Source: Xanthobacteraceae bacterium | GTDB lineage: Bacteria > Pseudomonadota > Alphaproteobacteria > Rhizobiales > Xanthobacteraceae | NCBI GenBank assembly: GCA_025929595.1 | Contig: JAICQA010000132.1 | Span: 1-7,374, forward strand | Direction: 5' to 3' | DNA length: 7,374 bases | Shown: one piece after another, positions 1-6,372 of the stretch | Numbering within the stretch: position 1 is the first letter of the stretch | Layout: every line of letters starts with the position of its first letter | Notes under the pieces: model-generated | Told to the model about the DNA's origin: nothing | Databases searched by the model: none | What the model saw: the letters and a program-made list of their open reading frames with translations, nothing else | Position numbers and translations under genes: made by a program

Positions 1-86
1 CGGCGGCGGCGGATCACGGCCGAGTCTTCCGTCGGCCGCGAGTCCTTCACTTGCGTGTCGAGACTTCCGCAGTAGGGGCAACGCAT
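1..86 (-). CDS. nrdR: Transcriptional repressor NrdR, N-terminal fragment
   Basis: NrdR is a zinc-finger and ATP-cone repressor that binds NrdR boxes upstream of ribonucleotide reductase genes and senses ATP/dATP. Only the first 28 codons lie in the window, and the gene runs off the left edge. The ATG at 86-84 begins MRCPYCGSLDTQVKDSRP, followed by a run of arginines. This is the NrdR start: the CPYC pair at residues 3-6 forms half of the zinc ribbon, and the 'D(S)RP' stretch follows. The second CxxC pair and the ATP-cone lie outside the window. A good ribosome binding site, GGGGGA, sits about 6 nt before the ATG. The gene follows glyA by 23 nt, so the two are probably cotranscribed, an arrangement common in alphaproteobacteria where riboflavin genes often come next. 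Family assignment is very likely despite the short length. Confidence 0.93.
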   Translation of the reverse strand, partial: MRCPYCGSLDTQVKDSRPTEDSAVIRRR

Positions 87-109
87 GGACTATCCCCCGA
101 AACGAACCG

Positions 110-1417
110 TCATTGATAGATCGGGAAGCGATCGAGCAGGGCGGAAACCTTCTGGCGCACAGCTCCCTCGACCAGCGCGTCTTCGTCCGCGCCCTTCTGC
201 GAGAGCACGCCCAGCACCTCGGCGATGTAGTCGCCGACCTGCTGGAATTCCTTCACGCCGAAGCCGCGCGTGGTGCAGGCGGGCGTCCCGAGCCGGATGC
301 CCGACGTCACCGTCGGCTTCTCCGGATCGAACGGGATGCCGTTCTTGTTGCACGTGATATGCGCGCGCCCGAGCGCCACTTCGGACACCTTGCCGGTCAG
401 CCGCTTCGGCCGCAGATCGACCAGCATCAGATGCGTGTCGGTGCCGCCGGAGACGATGGCGAAACCGTGCCCGCGCAGGTTTTCCGCCAGCGCCTTGGCG
501 TTTGCGACGACATTGCGCGCATAGCTCTTGAAGTCGGGACGCAGCGCCTCGCCGAACGCAACCGCCTTGGCCGCGATGACGTGCATCAGCGGCCCGCCCT
601 GCAGGCCGGGAAACACGGCCGAATTGACCTTCTTGGCGATCTCCTCGTCGTTCGTGAGGATCAGGCCGCCGCGCGGCCCGCGCAGCGTCTTGTGCGTGGT
701 CGAAGTGACGACATGCGCGTGCTCGAGCGGCGACGGATGCGCGCCACCCGCCACCAAGCCGGCGAAATGCGCCATGTCCACCATCAGGAACGCGCCGACC
801 GCGTCGGCGATCTTCCGGAAGCGCGCGAAGTCGAGCATGCGCGGGTAGGCCGAGCCGCCCGCAACGATCATTTTCGGCTTTTGCTGATGCGCCAGCTTCT
901 CTAGCGCATCGTAATCGATGCGCTGGTCGTCCTCGCGCACGCCATAGGCCACGGCGTTGAACCATTTGCCCGACATGTTGAACGGCGCGCCGTGCGTGAG
1001 GTGACCGCCCGCCGCGAGATTGAGCCCGAGGAACGTGTCGCCGGGATTCATCAGCGCCATGAAGGCGGCCTGGTTCGCCTGGCTGCCGGAATTCGGCTGC
1101 ACATTCGCGAAACCGCAGTTGAACAGCTTCTTCGCGCGCTCGATGGCGAGGTTCTCGGCCACGTCCACCCATTGGCAGCCGCCGTAGTAGCGGCGGCCCG
1201 GGTAGCCTTCGGCATATTTGTTGGTGAGCACGGAGCCCTGCGCCTCGAGTACGGCGCGGCTCACGATGTTCTCCGACGCAATCAGCTCGATTTCATGCCG
1301 TTGCCGGCCGAGTTCGCCTTCGATGGCCAGAAAAAGCTCGGCGTCGCGCTCTTCGAGCGACTCCGAAAAGAACCCATCAACGGCAGCACGATCCTGCGTG
1401 ACATCGGTCACGGGCAT
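110..1417 (-). CDS. glyA: Serine hydroxymethyltransferase
   Basis: This cytoplasmic pyridoxal-phosphate enzyme interconverts serine plus tetrahydrofolate with glycine plus 5,10-methylene-tetrahydrofolate, the main entry of one-carbon units for purine, thymidylate and methionine synthesis. The product is 435 residues. It shows the family signatures in order: HEIELIASEN near residue 41, NKYAEGYPGRRYYGG near 66, the cofactor-binding DMAHFAGLVAGG near 214, and the PLP-lysine motif STTHKTLRGPRGG with Lys243. It is slightly longer than the E. coli enzyme (417 residues) because of an acidic N-terminal extension (about residues 1-25) of the kind seen in alphaproteobacterial homologues. The ATG at 1417 has AGGGGA about 8 nt upstream. 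A 114-nt gap with a possible promoter precedes it, and nrdR follows after 23 nt. The gene looks intact. Confidence 0.98.
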   Translation of the reverse strand: MPVTDVTQDRAAVDGFFSESLEERDAELFLAIEGELGRQRHEIELIASENIVSRAVLEAQGSVLTNKYAEGYPGRRYYGGCQWVDVAENLAIERAKKLFNCGFANVQPNSGSQANQAAFMALMNPGDTFLGLNLAAGGHLTHGAPFNMSGKWFNAVAYGVREDDQRIDYDALEKLAHQQKPKMIVAGGSAYPRMLDFARFRKIADAVGAFLMVDMAHFAGLVAGGAHPSPLEHAHVVTSTTHKTLRGPRGGLILTNDEEIAKKVNSAVFPGLQGGPLMHVIAAKAVAFGEALRPDFKSYARNVVANAKALAENLRGHGFAIVSGGTDTHLMLVDLRPKRLTGKVSEVALGRAHITCNKNGIPFDPEKPTVTSGIRLGTPACTTRGFGVKEFQQVGDYIAEVLGVLSQKGADEDALVEGAVRQKVSALLDRFPIYQ

Positions 1418-1473
1418 TCCCTAGGTCCCCTGGATTGGAAACGATGATTAGCCCCGCCCGCGACCCTGCCCGG

Positions 1474-1502
1474 ACGGTAGCCCGCCCGCCGGATAACACA
1501 AG
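1474..1502 (-). promoter_or_regulatory. Possible sigma-70-type promoter of glyA
   Basis: Within the gap between the small upstream gene and glyA, the minus strand carries CTTGTG (1502-1497), which resembles the alphaproteobacterial -35 element CTTGAC. A 17-bp spacer follows, then TACCGT (1479-1474), a weak -10 element. This would start transcription near 1467 and give a leader of about 50 nt. The -10 match is only T, A and the final T, so the call is tentative. I see no riboswitch-like structure in the leader. Confidence 0.3.
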
Positions 1503-1531
1503 AGGCCCCCAAAATGAAGCGTGTCGCGGGT

Positions 1532-1729
1532 CTATTTGCCCCTATCCGTGGACAGGCGGCGCTTCAGCTTGTTGACAGCGAGTTCCTCGAGCGAACGCTG
1601 GGGCGCGCTCGCGGGGCCGAAAACGACGACCTCGGTGCCGGTTGCAACATCGACCGCGGCGACCCGGACGACGCTGCCCACGGGCCGCATTTCGATGATC
1701 ACTTCGCCCTGACCCGCGTGATTGCTCAT
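1532..1729 (-). CDS. Small conserved protein of unknown function, DUF6898-like
   Basis: The 65-residue product has no signal peptide or membrane segment. It begins MSNHAGQGEVIIEMRPVGSV. The middle alternates hydrophobic residues (VIIEM, SVVRVAAVD, TEVVVFGP), suggesting a small beta sheet. The motif 'D.ATGTEV.V.GPA.AP' leads into a C-terminal helix rich in Leu, Lys and Arg. This resembles the short alphaproteobacterial proteins grouped as DUF6898, a recollection I cannot verify here. The function is unknown. The ATG at 1729 is preferred because the protein-like pattern begins there. In-frame upstream ATGs at 1762 and 1786 would add 11 or 19 poorly patterned residues, and none of the three starts has a clear ribosome binding site. 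The gene lies between the L,D-transpeptidase gene (89 nt away) and glyA, all on the same strand. Confidence 0.75.
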   Translation of the reverse strand: MSNHAGQGEVIIEMRPVGSVVRVAAVDVATGTEVVVFGPASAPQRSLEELAVNKLKRRLSTDRGK

Positions 1730-1818
1730 GGAGTGCCCGCGAATCGATGTGTGCGAAAGCATGGGCGCAGCGGGCGCCCCATGCAATCGGCAGTTTTAGG
1801 CAGATGCCGTCCGAACGG

Positions 1819-3108
1819 TCACGTCGGCGTCACGGCGACCGGACGGATGCCCAGCCCGTCGTGGCCGTAGACGTCGTCGCGGAATTGCACCACGCCGTCG
1901 GGGTTCGCCCAGGCAGTGACGTACACCCAATAGACCGGCACGGGCCGGCTCAGCTTCGCGTCGTGCCGCTCGCCGCTCTTGATATAGCCGTCGACGGCGG
2001 CGCGCGACATGCCGGGCGTGTCCTTCAACAGCCACACGACGAAGTCGCGGATGTTCTGCACCCGCACGCAGCCCGACGAATGGAAACGCTGGTCCTCGCC
2101 GAACAGGTTCTTCGACGGTGTGTCGTGCATGTAGACGGCGTCCGGGTTCGGCATGTTCACGCGGATCGTGCCCATGGAATTCAGCTCACCCGGATCCTGC
2201 CGGAACATGTAGTCGATCGCTTCATCGCTCTGCCAGTTGACCTGCTCGGGCTGCAACTCGCGGCCGCGCTTGTCGTAGATGCGGATTTTGTTCTTGGTCA
2301 GGTAATCCGGCTCTTCCTGCATCTTCGGGATGAGGTCGCGGCGGATGATGCTGACCGGCACCGTCCAGAACGGATGGAAATTCACCTCGACGATGCGCGC
2401 CTGCAGGACCGGCGACGGCCGGTCGGGCTTGCCGACAATCGTTGTATGACGCGAGGCGACCGCGCCGCCTTCGACACATTCGAGATGCGCGGCCGGAATG
2501 TTCACGACCGCGTAGCGGTCCGCGAGTTTCTCATTCATCGCGCGTACGCGCACGATATTCGTCTCAAGCTGTCGCAGCCGAACCTCCGCCGGCACGTTCA
2601 TCGCCGACGCCGTGCTTTCGCGCAACACGCCGTCGGCCGTGATGCCGTTGCGCGCTTGAAAGCGGCGCACCGCCGCCTCGACGTAGGAATCGAAGACCTC
2701 GGACATGCCGGCACTGCGGTCGAGATCGCCGGTTGCCATCAGCCGCTCGCGCAGCGGCATGACATTCGCGTGCTGCACCCCCACGCGCAGCCGCTCGGAC
2801 TCGGGCACCGAACGCCAACCCCCACGTTGAACGATCTGCGAATATTCGCCGATCGCGCGTTCGAGCGATTGCACGGTGCTGGAAGTCAGTGTCGCAAATC
2901 GCGTGCTCGGCATCGCGATGGTGCGTGAGGCGGAATCGAAGCCGTGACCCCATTCGCCCGAGGAGCCGAGGAGCGAAAGTGGCGACTGCGGTTGCTGGCC
3001 TTGCTGCGAGAAAGCCGTGCCCGGCAGTACCGCAGACAGACCTACCGCCGCGAGGCCCGTTACTGCTTCACGCCGTGTCAGGCCGGTCTTCTGGCTATTC
3101 CGAGACAT
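1819..3108 (-). CDS. ldtP: Exported L,D-transpeptidase (YkuD family, LdtP-like) with peptidoglycan-binding domain
   Basis: L,D-transpeptidases form 3-3 cross-links in peptidoglycan or attach proteins to it, acting in the periplasm. The 429-residue product has an N-terminal export signal (TRREAV, then a hydrophobic stretch ending PGTAFSQ near residue 34). The paired arginines suggest Tat export, though the Phe of the classical motif is missing. A peptidoglycan-binding type 1 domain spans about residues 134-187 (SYVEAAVRRFQARNGITADG). The YkuD catalytic domain covers about 200-365. Its motif YMHDTP is at 326-331 and HSSGCVRV is at 343-350, with catalytic His343 and Cys347. The layout, including the insertion between the strands and the catalytic Cys, matches the larger YcbB/LdtD-like group. 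The ATG at 3108 is chosen over an in-frame TTG at 3132 because it directly precedes the signal peptide; the ribosome binding site is weak. The gene follows an LdtR-like regulator and its terminator, so it probably has its own promoter. The symbol is by analogy with the Liberibacter/Sinorhizobium pair. Confidence 0.9.
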   Translation of the reverse strand: MSRNSQKTGLTRREAVTGLAAVGLSAVLPGTAFSQQGQQPQSPLSLLGSSGEWGHGFDSASRTIAMPSTRFATLTSSTVQSLERAIGEYSQIVQRGGWRSVPESERLRVGVQHANVMPLRERLMATGDLDRSAGMSEVFDSYVEAAVRRFQARNGITADGVLRESTASAMNVPAEVRLRQLETNIVRVRAMNEKLADRYAVVNIPAAHLECVEGGAVASRHTTIVGKPDRPSPVLQARIVEVNFHPFWTVPVSIIRRDLIPKMQEEPDYLTKNKIRIYDKRGRELQPEQVNWQSDEAIDYMFRQDPGELNSMGTIRVNMPNPDAVYMHDTPSKNLFGEDQRFHSSGCVRVQNIRDFVVWLLKDTPGMSRAAVDGYIKSGERHDAKLSRPVPVYWVYVTAWANPDGVVQFRDDVYGHDGLGIRPVAVTPT

Positions 3109-3170
3109 CCGCCCCCGCTCTTGCCGTCCCAAGCGCTAGCATTGGCTGGGTCGGCGAACAACGCGGCGAG

Positions 3171-3181
3171 ACTGTGACAGT
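3171..3181. promoter_or_regulatory. Palindrome ACTGTGACAGT upstream of ldtP, candidate operator
   Basis: This is a perfect 11-bp inverted repeat with 5-bp arms and one central base, 63 nt upstream of the transpeptidase ATG and close to a weak promoter-like TTGTTC. The hexamer ACTGTG recurs at 3797-3802, just upstream of the adjacent MarR-type regulator gene. A regulator binding both sites would fit the known habit of MarR proteins. Assignment to LdtR is inference, and I do not recall the published LdtR site well enough to compare. Confidence 0.35.
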
Positions 3182-3188
3182 TCCCGAC

Positions 3189-3210
3189 CGCTTCGCGCAG
3201 ACGTGAAGCG
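3189..3210. repeat. Inverted repeat CGCTTC/GAAGCG with 10-nt spacer
   Basis: CGCTTC at 3189-3194 pairs perfectly with GAAGCG at 3205-3210. It lies between the terminator and the palindrome in the ldtP upstream region. It lacks a T tract on either strand, so it is not a standard terminator. It could be a protein-binding site, a small hairpin or chance in high-GC DNA. Confidence 0.35.
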
Positions 3211-3220
3211 GACCGAAAGG

Positions 3221-3254
3221 AAAAAGCCCCGGCGCAGCGGCGTCGGGGCTTTTT
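3221..3254 (-). terminator. Rho-independent terminator after the ldtR-like gene
   Basis: AAAAAGCCCCG at 3221-3231 is perfectly complementary to CGGGGCTTTTT at 3244-3254, giving an 11-bp stem. Three further inner pairs, one of them G-U, leave a 6-nt loop. On the minus strand the transcript ends in a U tract 18 nt beyond the regulator's stop codon. The structure is symmetrical and could work in both directions, but there is no gene on the plus strand for it to serve. It separates the regulator transcript from ldtP. Confidence 0.9.
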
Positions 3255-3272
3255 GCGTTCGTTTAGCGGCAA

Positions 3273-3785
3273 TCAGAGCCGGTAGAGAATCTGGTCGGTC
3301 CAGAAGCGTTCGAGACGCTGCAGTGCCTTGTTGAGCACCTGAAGGTCGGCCGTGTTGATTCCACCGACTTGCTCCAGCGTGCGCACATGCTTGTCATAAA
3401 GCTGCTGCACGATCTCATGCACTTCGCGGCCCTTGTCGGTCAGGCTGATGCGCACCGAGCGGCGATCGAGCCGCGAACGCTGGTGATGCAGGTAGCCCAT
3501 CTCGACGAGCTTCTTCAGATTGTACGAGACGTTCGATCCGAGATAGTAGCCGCGCGTACGAAGCTCGCCCGCGGTCAGTTCGGAGTCGCCGATGTTGAAA
3601 AGCAACAGCGCCTGAACGCTGTTGATGTCCGAACGGCCGCGCCGGTCGAACTCGTCCTTGATGACATCGAGAAGTCGCCGATGCAGGCGCTCGACGAGGG
3701 TCAAGGCCTCAAGATAGGGCGTCGCAAGTTCCTGCGGACCCTCCTTCGGTGCCGCGGCCTCGACCGCGCGCGCTACGTTTTTCAT
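3273..3785 (-). CDS. ldtR: MarR-family winged-helix regulator, LdtR-like
   Basis: The 170-residue product is a MarR-type repressor or activator that would bind DNA as a dimer in the cytoplasm. Helices at about 24-48 and 120-168 form the dimerisation region. The winged helix spans about 54-114, with a recognition helix near 82-96 (GSNVSYNLKKLVEMG). The wing (HHQRSRLDRRSVRISLT) carries the conserved Asp107 and Arg109 of the family. The sequence and its place next to an L,D-transpeptidase match LdtR, the regulator described in 'Candidatus Liberibacter asiaticus' and Sinorhizobium that controls ldtP and osmotic-stress tolerance. That specific identity is by recollection and context; the MarR class is certain from the sequence. 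The ATG at 3785 has GAGGG 6 nt upstream. A strong terminator follows the stop codon. Autoregulation is plausible because ACTGTG occurs 12 nt before the start. Confidence 0.9.
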   Translation of the reverse strand: MKNVARAVEAAAPKEGPQELATPYLEALTLVERLHRRLLDVIKDEFDRRGRSDINSVQALLLFNIGDSELTAGELRTRGYYLGSNVSYNLKKLVEMGYLHHQRSRLDRRSVRISLTDKGREVHEIVQQLYDKHVRTLEQVGGINTADLQVLNKALQRLERFWTDQILYRL

Positions 3786-3948
3786 CTCACGCCCTCACTG
3801 TGCAATCGACCGGCGAGTGTTTTTCCCCCGCTCTTGAGGCACTCTTGTACAGAAGGCGCGCAAAGGAAGGCTTAAATTGCAGGATAAATGTTTCCTCACC
3901 GAACAGGATTGACGACTCCTGAACGCAGCGGTTCGATTTGGAACGGTC

Positions 3949-4836
3949 TCAAGCGCCGCGCAGGAATTTGATCACACCAGAGAAGTCTTTCGCCCCCTCC
4001 CCCTGTCCCACATAGAGACCGTAGATGCTGGCCGCATCCGCCCCCAAGGGCGTCGTCGCGCCGCTTGCGCGGGCCGCGTCCTGCGCGAGCCGCAGATCCT
4101 TCAGCATCATCGCCGCCGTGAAGCCGGCCTGATAGTCGCGATTCGCGGGCGAAGTCGGCACCGGCCCGGGCACCGGGCAATAAGTCGTGAGCGACCAGCA
4201 TTGTCCGGACGACTTCGACGAGATGTCGAAGAGCTTTTGCTTGTCCAGTCCGAGCTTCTCCGCGAGCACGAAGGCTTCGCTCACCGCGATCATCGAAATG
4301 CCGAGGATCATGTTGTTGCAGATTTTCGCCGCCTGACCGGCGCCGGCACCGCCGGCGTGCACGATCGTCTTGCCCATCTTGCTGAGCAACGGCTCGGCCT
4401 GCTGAAAAGCCGCGTCCGCGCCGCCGACCATGAAGGTCAGCGTGCCTGCTTGCGCGCCGCCGACGCCGCCCGACACCGGCGCATCGAGCATCAGCATTCC
4501 GCCTGCGACCGCTTCCGACGCCACCACGCGCGCGCTGTCGACATCGATTGTCGATGAATCGATGAACAGCGTGCCGGCCTTCGCTTGCGCGATGATGCCG
4601 TTCGACCCGAGATAGACTTGCCGCACGTCCTTGCCGGCCGGCAGCATGGTGATGACGACGTCGGACTCGGCGACCACGGCGTTGATGTCCTTGCCGGTCT
4701 TGCCGCCGCCCTCCTTCAGTCTGTCCATGCCTTGCGGGAAGAGATCGAAGCCCGAGACTTCGTGTCCGGCTTTGACCAGGTTGAGAGCCATGGGCAGACC
4801 CATATTGCCGAGTCCGATGAATCCGATGCGAGCCAT
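3949..4836 (-). CDS. mmsB: 3-Hydroxyisobutyrate dehydrogenase
   Basis: This NAD-dependent cytoplasmic enzyme oxidises 3-hydroxyisobutyrate to methylmalonate semialdehyde in valine catabolism. The 295-residue product has the usual family length of about 295. The N-terminal Rossmann motif is IGFIGLGNMGLPMA (residues 4-17). The substrate-binding loop is DAPVSGGVGGAQAGTL (118-132). Catalytic Lys171 sits in GAGQAAKICNN, and MLKDL has Lys246. The segment SSKSSGQCWSL (207-216) is characteristic of 3-hydroxyisobutyrate dehydrogenase rather than tartronate semialdehyde or 6-phosphogluconate relatives. The reading frame is open further upstream to 5052, but the ATG at 4836 starts the Rossmann fold and has a strong ribosome binding site, GGGAGG, about 5 nt before it. 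It is the last gene of the valine operon, 29 nt after the small membrane-protein gene. I see no clear terminator in the 163 nt before the ldtR-like gene. Confidence 0.95.
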   Translation of the reverse strand: MARIGFIGLGNMGLPMALNLVKAGHEVSGFDLFPQGMDRLKEGGGKTGKDINAVVAESDVVITMLPAGKDVRQVYLGSNGIIAQAKAGTLFIDSSTIDVDSARVVASEAVAGGMLMLDAPVSGGVGGAQAGTLTFMVGGADAAFQQAEPLLSKMGKTIVHAGGAGAGQAAKICNNMILGISMIAVSEAFVLAEKLGLDKQKLFDISSKSSGQCWSLTTYCPVPGPVPTSPANRDYQAGFTAAMMLKDLRLAQDAARASGATTPLGADAASIYGLYVGQGEGAKDFSGVIKFLRGA

Positions 4837-4865
4837 GACGCGCCTCCCTTTTTCCTTGTTGGCCT

Positions 4866-5315
4866 CTACCGTCTGCGATCCGATTCCGCGTGCACCATGA
4901 AGCGTAGGACGACGTAAGTCGCCACCAGCAGCGTCTCGACGATCGTCAGCAGAACGAGAAAGCCCGACGGTGCGAGCACCACCACGTCCGCGAACAACTG
5001 CAGCACGGCAGCAATGAGCCACATCATCGCGCCCCAGGTCGATCCGAGCCACAGCGCCACACCCGCCACGAGATCGATGACCGCGAAGAAGACCGTTGCC
5101 GCCTGTGCGTCGAGCGCCTCGTTCTTGAACGCAACACCCGCGCCGTCACCCATGCCGATCAGCCCCGACCAATAGGTCAGGCCTTTGAAGATCATGAAGC
5201 CGCCCGCGCAGCGTTGGAATAGGATCAGCCGCTTGCGCCACGGTCCGACTTCGACCGTGTGCGGACCGATCGCATCGATCGGCGCGCCGGCGTCGGGGGG
5301 ATCGAGCAAAGTCAT
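4866..5315 (-). CDS. Four-helix integral membrane protein of unknown function, DUF6163-like
   Basis: The 149-residue product has a polar N-terminus of about 28 residues. Four predicted membrane segments follow at about 30-52 (LILFQRCAGGFMIFKGLTYW), 72-91, 94-115 and 118-141, and the tail is basic (SDRRR). The pattern resembles DUF6163 proteins of Hyphomicrobiales, an assignment from memory; no function is known to me. A distant resemblance to small DoxX-like four-helix proteins is possible but not shown. The ATG at 5315 overlaps the stop codon of the 3-hydroxyisobutyryl-CoA hydrolase gene (ATGA), indicating translational coupling. It sits between two valine-degradation enzymes. A role in metabolite transport or membrane attachment of the pathway is only speculation. 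Codon use looks like that of its neighbours. Confidence 0.82.
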   Translation of the reverse strand: MTLLDPPDAGAPIDAIGPHTVEVGPWRKRLILFQRCAGGFMIFKGLTYWSGLIGMGDGAGVAFKNEALDAQAATVFFAVIDLVAGVALWLGSTWGAMMWLIAAVLQLFADVVVLAPSGFLVLLTIVETLLVATYVVLRFMVHAESDRRR

Positions 5316-6370
5316 GTCAGCGGCAACTCCCCCGTCGGCAACGGCGCGAAATGCGCCCCTACCTGCGCCGCGCTGACCTCGGCCAGCGTCGGCGGATTCC
5401 AGCGCGGCTGATTGTCCTTGTCGACCAGCACCGCCCTTACACCTTCGTAGAAATCGTGCCCGCGCGCCACGCGGTTGACGATCCGGAATTCGGTGCGCAT
5501 CGCGCCCGCGAAATCGAGCGTCGAACCCATGCGCATTTGTTCATGGGCGATCTTGAGGCTTGTCGGACACTTGGCACGGATGGTCTCGGCCTGCGCGCGG
5601 GCGAATGCCGCATCATCACCCTGCCCGGCCGCCTCGTCGTCGAGATGCCGCAGCACGCGCTCGACCGTGATGCCGGCGAACGTCCGGTCGATCACTCCCG
5701 CGCGCGCTGCGAGCTTGCTGCGTTCGGGATCGACACTGAATGCGGCGAGCGTCCTGGCGACATCCTTCTCGAGACTGAGCGCCTCCAGAAGACTTGGAAA
5801 TTGCGCCGACGGCACGCGATGCGTTGCGAGCCCAAGCGCCACGCCCTCGCCCGGCCCCACCCGCGCGCCGGTGAGCGCGAGAAACATGCCCATGCGCCCC
5901 GGCAGACGTGGCAGCGCGTAGGTCGCGCCGACATCCGGGAAAAAGCCGATCGAGACCTCCGGCATCGCGAAGAGATATTTGTCGCCCGCCACGCGATACT
6001 TGCCGTGCAGCGACAGACCGACGCCGCCACCCATGCAGATGCCCTCGATCAGGGCGACATACGGCTTGGGGTAGCGTTTGATCTCCGCGTTGAGCAGATA
6101 CTCTTCGCGCCAGAAGTCGATCGCCTCTTCCGTACGGCCGGCCTGATGCAGGTCGTAGAGCGAGCGCACGTCACCGCCCGCCGCGAAGGCACGCTCGCCC
6201 GCCGCGCGGATAATGACGCGCGTGATGGAGGGATCGTCCGCCCACTCCTTCAGTTGCGGACGCATGGCGCGAACGGTCGCGACGCCGAACGCATTCAGCG
6301 CCTGCGGCCGGTTGAGCGTGATGATGCCCGCGGCACCGCGCTCTTCGAACAGGACTTCTGCTTCCGCCAC
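5312..6370 (-). CDS. 3-Hydroxyisobutyryl-CoA hydrolase (enoyl-CoA hydratase/isomerase superfamily)
   Basis: The enzyme hydrolyses 3-hydroxyisobutyryl-CoA to free 3-hydroxyisobutyrate and CoA, the step before mmsB in valine degradation. It also keeps reactive methacrylyl-CoA low. The product is 352 residues from the GTG at 6370, the usual HIBCH size and longer than plain enoyl-CoA hydratases (about 260). Oxyanion-hole segments are AAGGDVRSLYD (about 63-73) and GICMGGGVGLS (about 110-120). The motif MPEVSIGFFPDVGATY (about 136-151) holds Glu138 and Asp146, equivalent to catalytic Glu169 and Asp177 of human HIBCH. The C-terminal region has the family pattern 'FYEGVRAVLVDKD..P.W.P'. Start choice: GGGGA lies 7 nt before the GTG. 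A TTG at 6376 in the same frame, overlapping the preceding stop, would add two residues but sits too close to that ribosome binding site. No ATG is available at the N-terminus. Confidence 0.93.
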   Translation of the reverse strand: MAEAEVLFEERGAAGIITLNRPQALNAFGVATVRAMRPQLKEWADDPSITRVIIRAAGERAFAAGGDVRSLYDLHQAGRTEEAIDFWREEYLLNAEIKRYPKPYVALIEGICMGGGVGLSLHGKYRVAGDKYLFAMPEVSIGFFPDVGATYALPRLPGRMGMFLALTGARVGPGEGVALGLATHRVPSAQFPSLLEALSLEKDVARTLAAFSVDPERSKLAARAGVIDRTFAGITVERVLRHLDDEAAGQGDDAAFARAQAETIRAKCPTSLKIAHEQMRMGSTLDFAGAMRTEFRIVNRVARGHDFYEGVRAVLVDKDNQPRWNPPTLAEVSAAQVGAHFAPLPTGELPLT

Positions 6371-6372
6371 GC

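Noticed and set aside
1..13. CGG/CCG triplet run at the left edge as a microsatellite
   Set aside because: It encodes the normal arginine run of NrdR after the first zinc-ribbon half and is too short to be a repeat tract of interest.
90..1172. Minus-strand open frame of 360 codons within glyA in another frame
   Set aside because: Out-of-frame shadow of glyA: Arg/Gly/Ala-rich, no motifs, and the real frame holds every SHMT signature.
1456..1530. Distant inverted repeat CCCGCGAC / GTCGCGGG flanking the glyA upstream region
   Set aside because: The 8-bp GC-only arms lie about 60 nt apart, which is easily expected by chance at this composition. One arm lies right after the preceding stop codon and there is no T tract.
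1790..1822. Small hairpins (CCGT/ACGG and GGCA/TGCC) at the end of the L,D-transpeptidase gene as a terminator
   Set aside because: The stems are 4 bp with loops of 2-4 nt and no following T tract.
1747..2928. Long plus-strand open frame (393 codons) opposite the L,D-transpeptidase gene
   Set aside because: The translation is dominated by His, Arg, Asp and Ala with no domain. It is the expected antisense shadow of a high-GC gene whose minus-strand product has clear catalytic motifs.
3905..3921. CAGGA/TCCTG pairing as a terminator after mmsB
   Set aside because: The stem is only 5 bp with a loop of about 8 nt and no T tract, so it is too weak to call.
4837..5052. Possible 72-residue N-terminal extension of mmsB
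   Set aside because: It would overlap the membrane-protein gene and has Arg/Gly-rich sequence without pattern. The ATG at 4836 has a strong ribosome binding site and begins the Rossmann fold exactly.
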